Shown here: piece by piece, positions 16,697-16,993 of the stretch
Numbering within the stretch: position 1 is the stretch's first letter
Layout: each line of letters begins with the position of its first letter
NCBI GenBank assembly: GCA_002454015.1
Contig: DKIB01000115.1
Location: 1-16,993 of the forward strand
Reading direction: 5' to 3'
Length of the DNA: 16,993 nt
DNA from: Proteobacteria bacterium UBA6729
GTDB lineage: Bacteria; Pseudomonadota; Gammaproteobacteria; Porifericomitales; Porifericomitaceae
Notes under the pieces: model-generated
The model's database searches: none
What the model saw: only the letters and a program-made list of their open reading frames with translations
What the model was told of the DNA's origin: nothing
Translations under genes and position numbers: made by a program

Positions 16697-16993
16697 ATGA
16701 ATGACAGAGGCTCGGGAGACCGGTCACGTCCCCCACGTCGCGCCCCGCGTGACGAGGGGAAGTGGCGCGGTCGTGACACGGCAGGACCGCAGCGGAGGTC
16801 GCATGGTGGTGGCGGCGTATCCCGATCAGAGGGTGGTTATCGACGTCCGGAGCAGGACAACAGAGGCGCTCACTATCGTCAGGGCGGCGGCCATCAGCAC
16901 CCGGAGCGGGGCAGCCACGATGACTCGGGTGGCAATCGCCCTCATCAGGGCGGCGGCTACAGGCGCCCGGAGCGGGGCAGTCACGATGACCCG
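16697..16993 (+). CDS. Arg/Gly-rich repeat protein, 3' end outside window
   Basis: An open frame of 99 codons runs from the ATG at 16697 to the window edge without a stop. The visible part is highly polar and rich in Arg, Gly, His, Asp and Pro (start MNDRGSGDRSRPPRRAP). It is predicted disordered and contains a 22-residue repeat whose core is QGGGxxxPERGSHDD. Such RG-rich extensions occur on RNA-binding proteins, for example some rRNA pseudouridine synthases, rRNA methyltransferases and DEAD-box helicases. The folded part lies outside the window, so I cannot name it. The start overlaps the stop of a seven-codon frame (ATGA, 16697–16700), which has GGGG in front of its own ATG at 16677. The gene follows arsS by 39 bases. 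Confidence 0.65.
   Translation, partial: MNDRGSGDRSRPPRRAPRDEGKWRGRDTAGPQRRSHGGGGVSRSEGGYRRPEQDNRGAHYRQGGGHQHPERGSHDDSGGNRPHQGGGYRRPERGSHDDP
16880..16993 (+). repeat. 66-bp direct tandem repeat within the Arg/Gly-rich gene
   Basis: Two copies start at 16880 and 16946 and match at 41 of the 48 positions that can be compared before the edge. They encode QGGGHQHPERGSHDDS and QGGGYRRPERGSHDDP. A more diverged copy (GGYRRPEQDN) begins at 16832 with different spacing (54 bases). The array runs off the window. Confidence 0.85.

Overview
This window looks like a chromosomal segment of a GC-rich gammaproteobacterium, probably close to oriC. It opens inside dnaN, followed by recF and gyrB in the classical order. 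It also carries the zapA–6S RNA linkage and a pepP–ubiH–ubiI cluster typical of this class. The arsenosugar-type radical SAM protein and the quinoprotein-relay-type metallo-hydrolase would suit a free-living or sulfur-oxidiser-like member (Chromatiales or Thiotrichales type). That placement is inference; no species marker is visible.

Left third (1–5798, plus strand): the 3' part of dnaN, then recF and gyrB packed without gaps (recF starts with TTG one base after dnaN; gyrB starts with GTG inside the recF stop). Next come a CPBP-family membrane protease and aroQ (type II dehydroquinase). These ends converge on a minus-strand block.

Middle (5806–11108, minus strand): pepP, ubiH, a divergent ubiI-like hydroxylase and glnS. 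All are overlapping or separated by one base, so they very probably form one transcription unit joining ubiquinone ring hydroxylation to glutaminyl-tRNA synthesis. A 367-base GC-rich gap separates this block from the divergent pair of a ZapB-like coiled-coil protein (TIGR02449 type) and zapA (ATGA overlap). A 6S RNA gene (ssrS) follows zapA directly. A 153-bp AT-richer element with perfect 15-bp terminal inverted repeats (MITE-like) lies between ssrS and the bactofilin gene and touches the bactofilin stop codon.

Right third: a minus-strand two-gene unit encodes a DUF6776-type membrane coiled-coil protein and a bactofilin. It has a clear sigma-70 promoter bordered by a dyad and a terminator hairpin. 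About 620 bases without a convincing gene come next. Then a periplasmic metallo-beta-lactamase-fold hydrolase lies downstream of a tRNA-Ala(CGC)–tRNA-Arg(CCT) pair. Divergent to these is an ArsS-like radical SAM gene. The window ends in the 5' part of an unidentified Arg/Gly-rich protein with 22-residue repeats.

I see no CRISPR array, phage or complete insertion sequence. Most of the window is housekeeping DNA. The less ordinary parts are the MITE-like element, the divergent UbiI homologue, the DUF6776/bactofilin pair, the gene-poor stretch at 13.65–14.27 kb and the repeat protein at the right edge.
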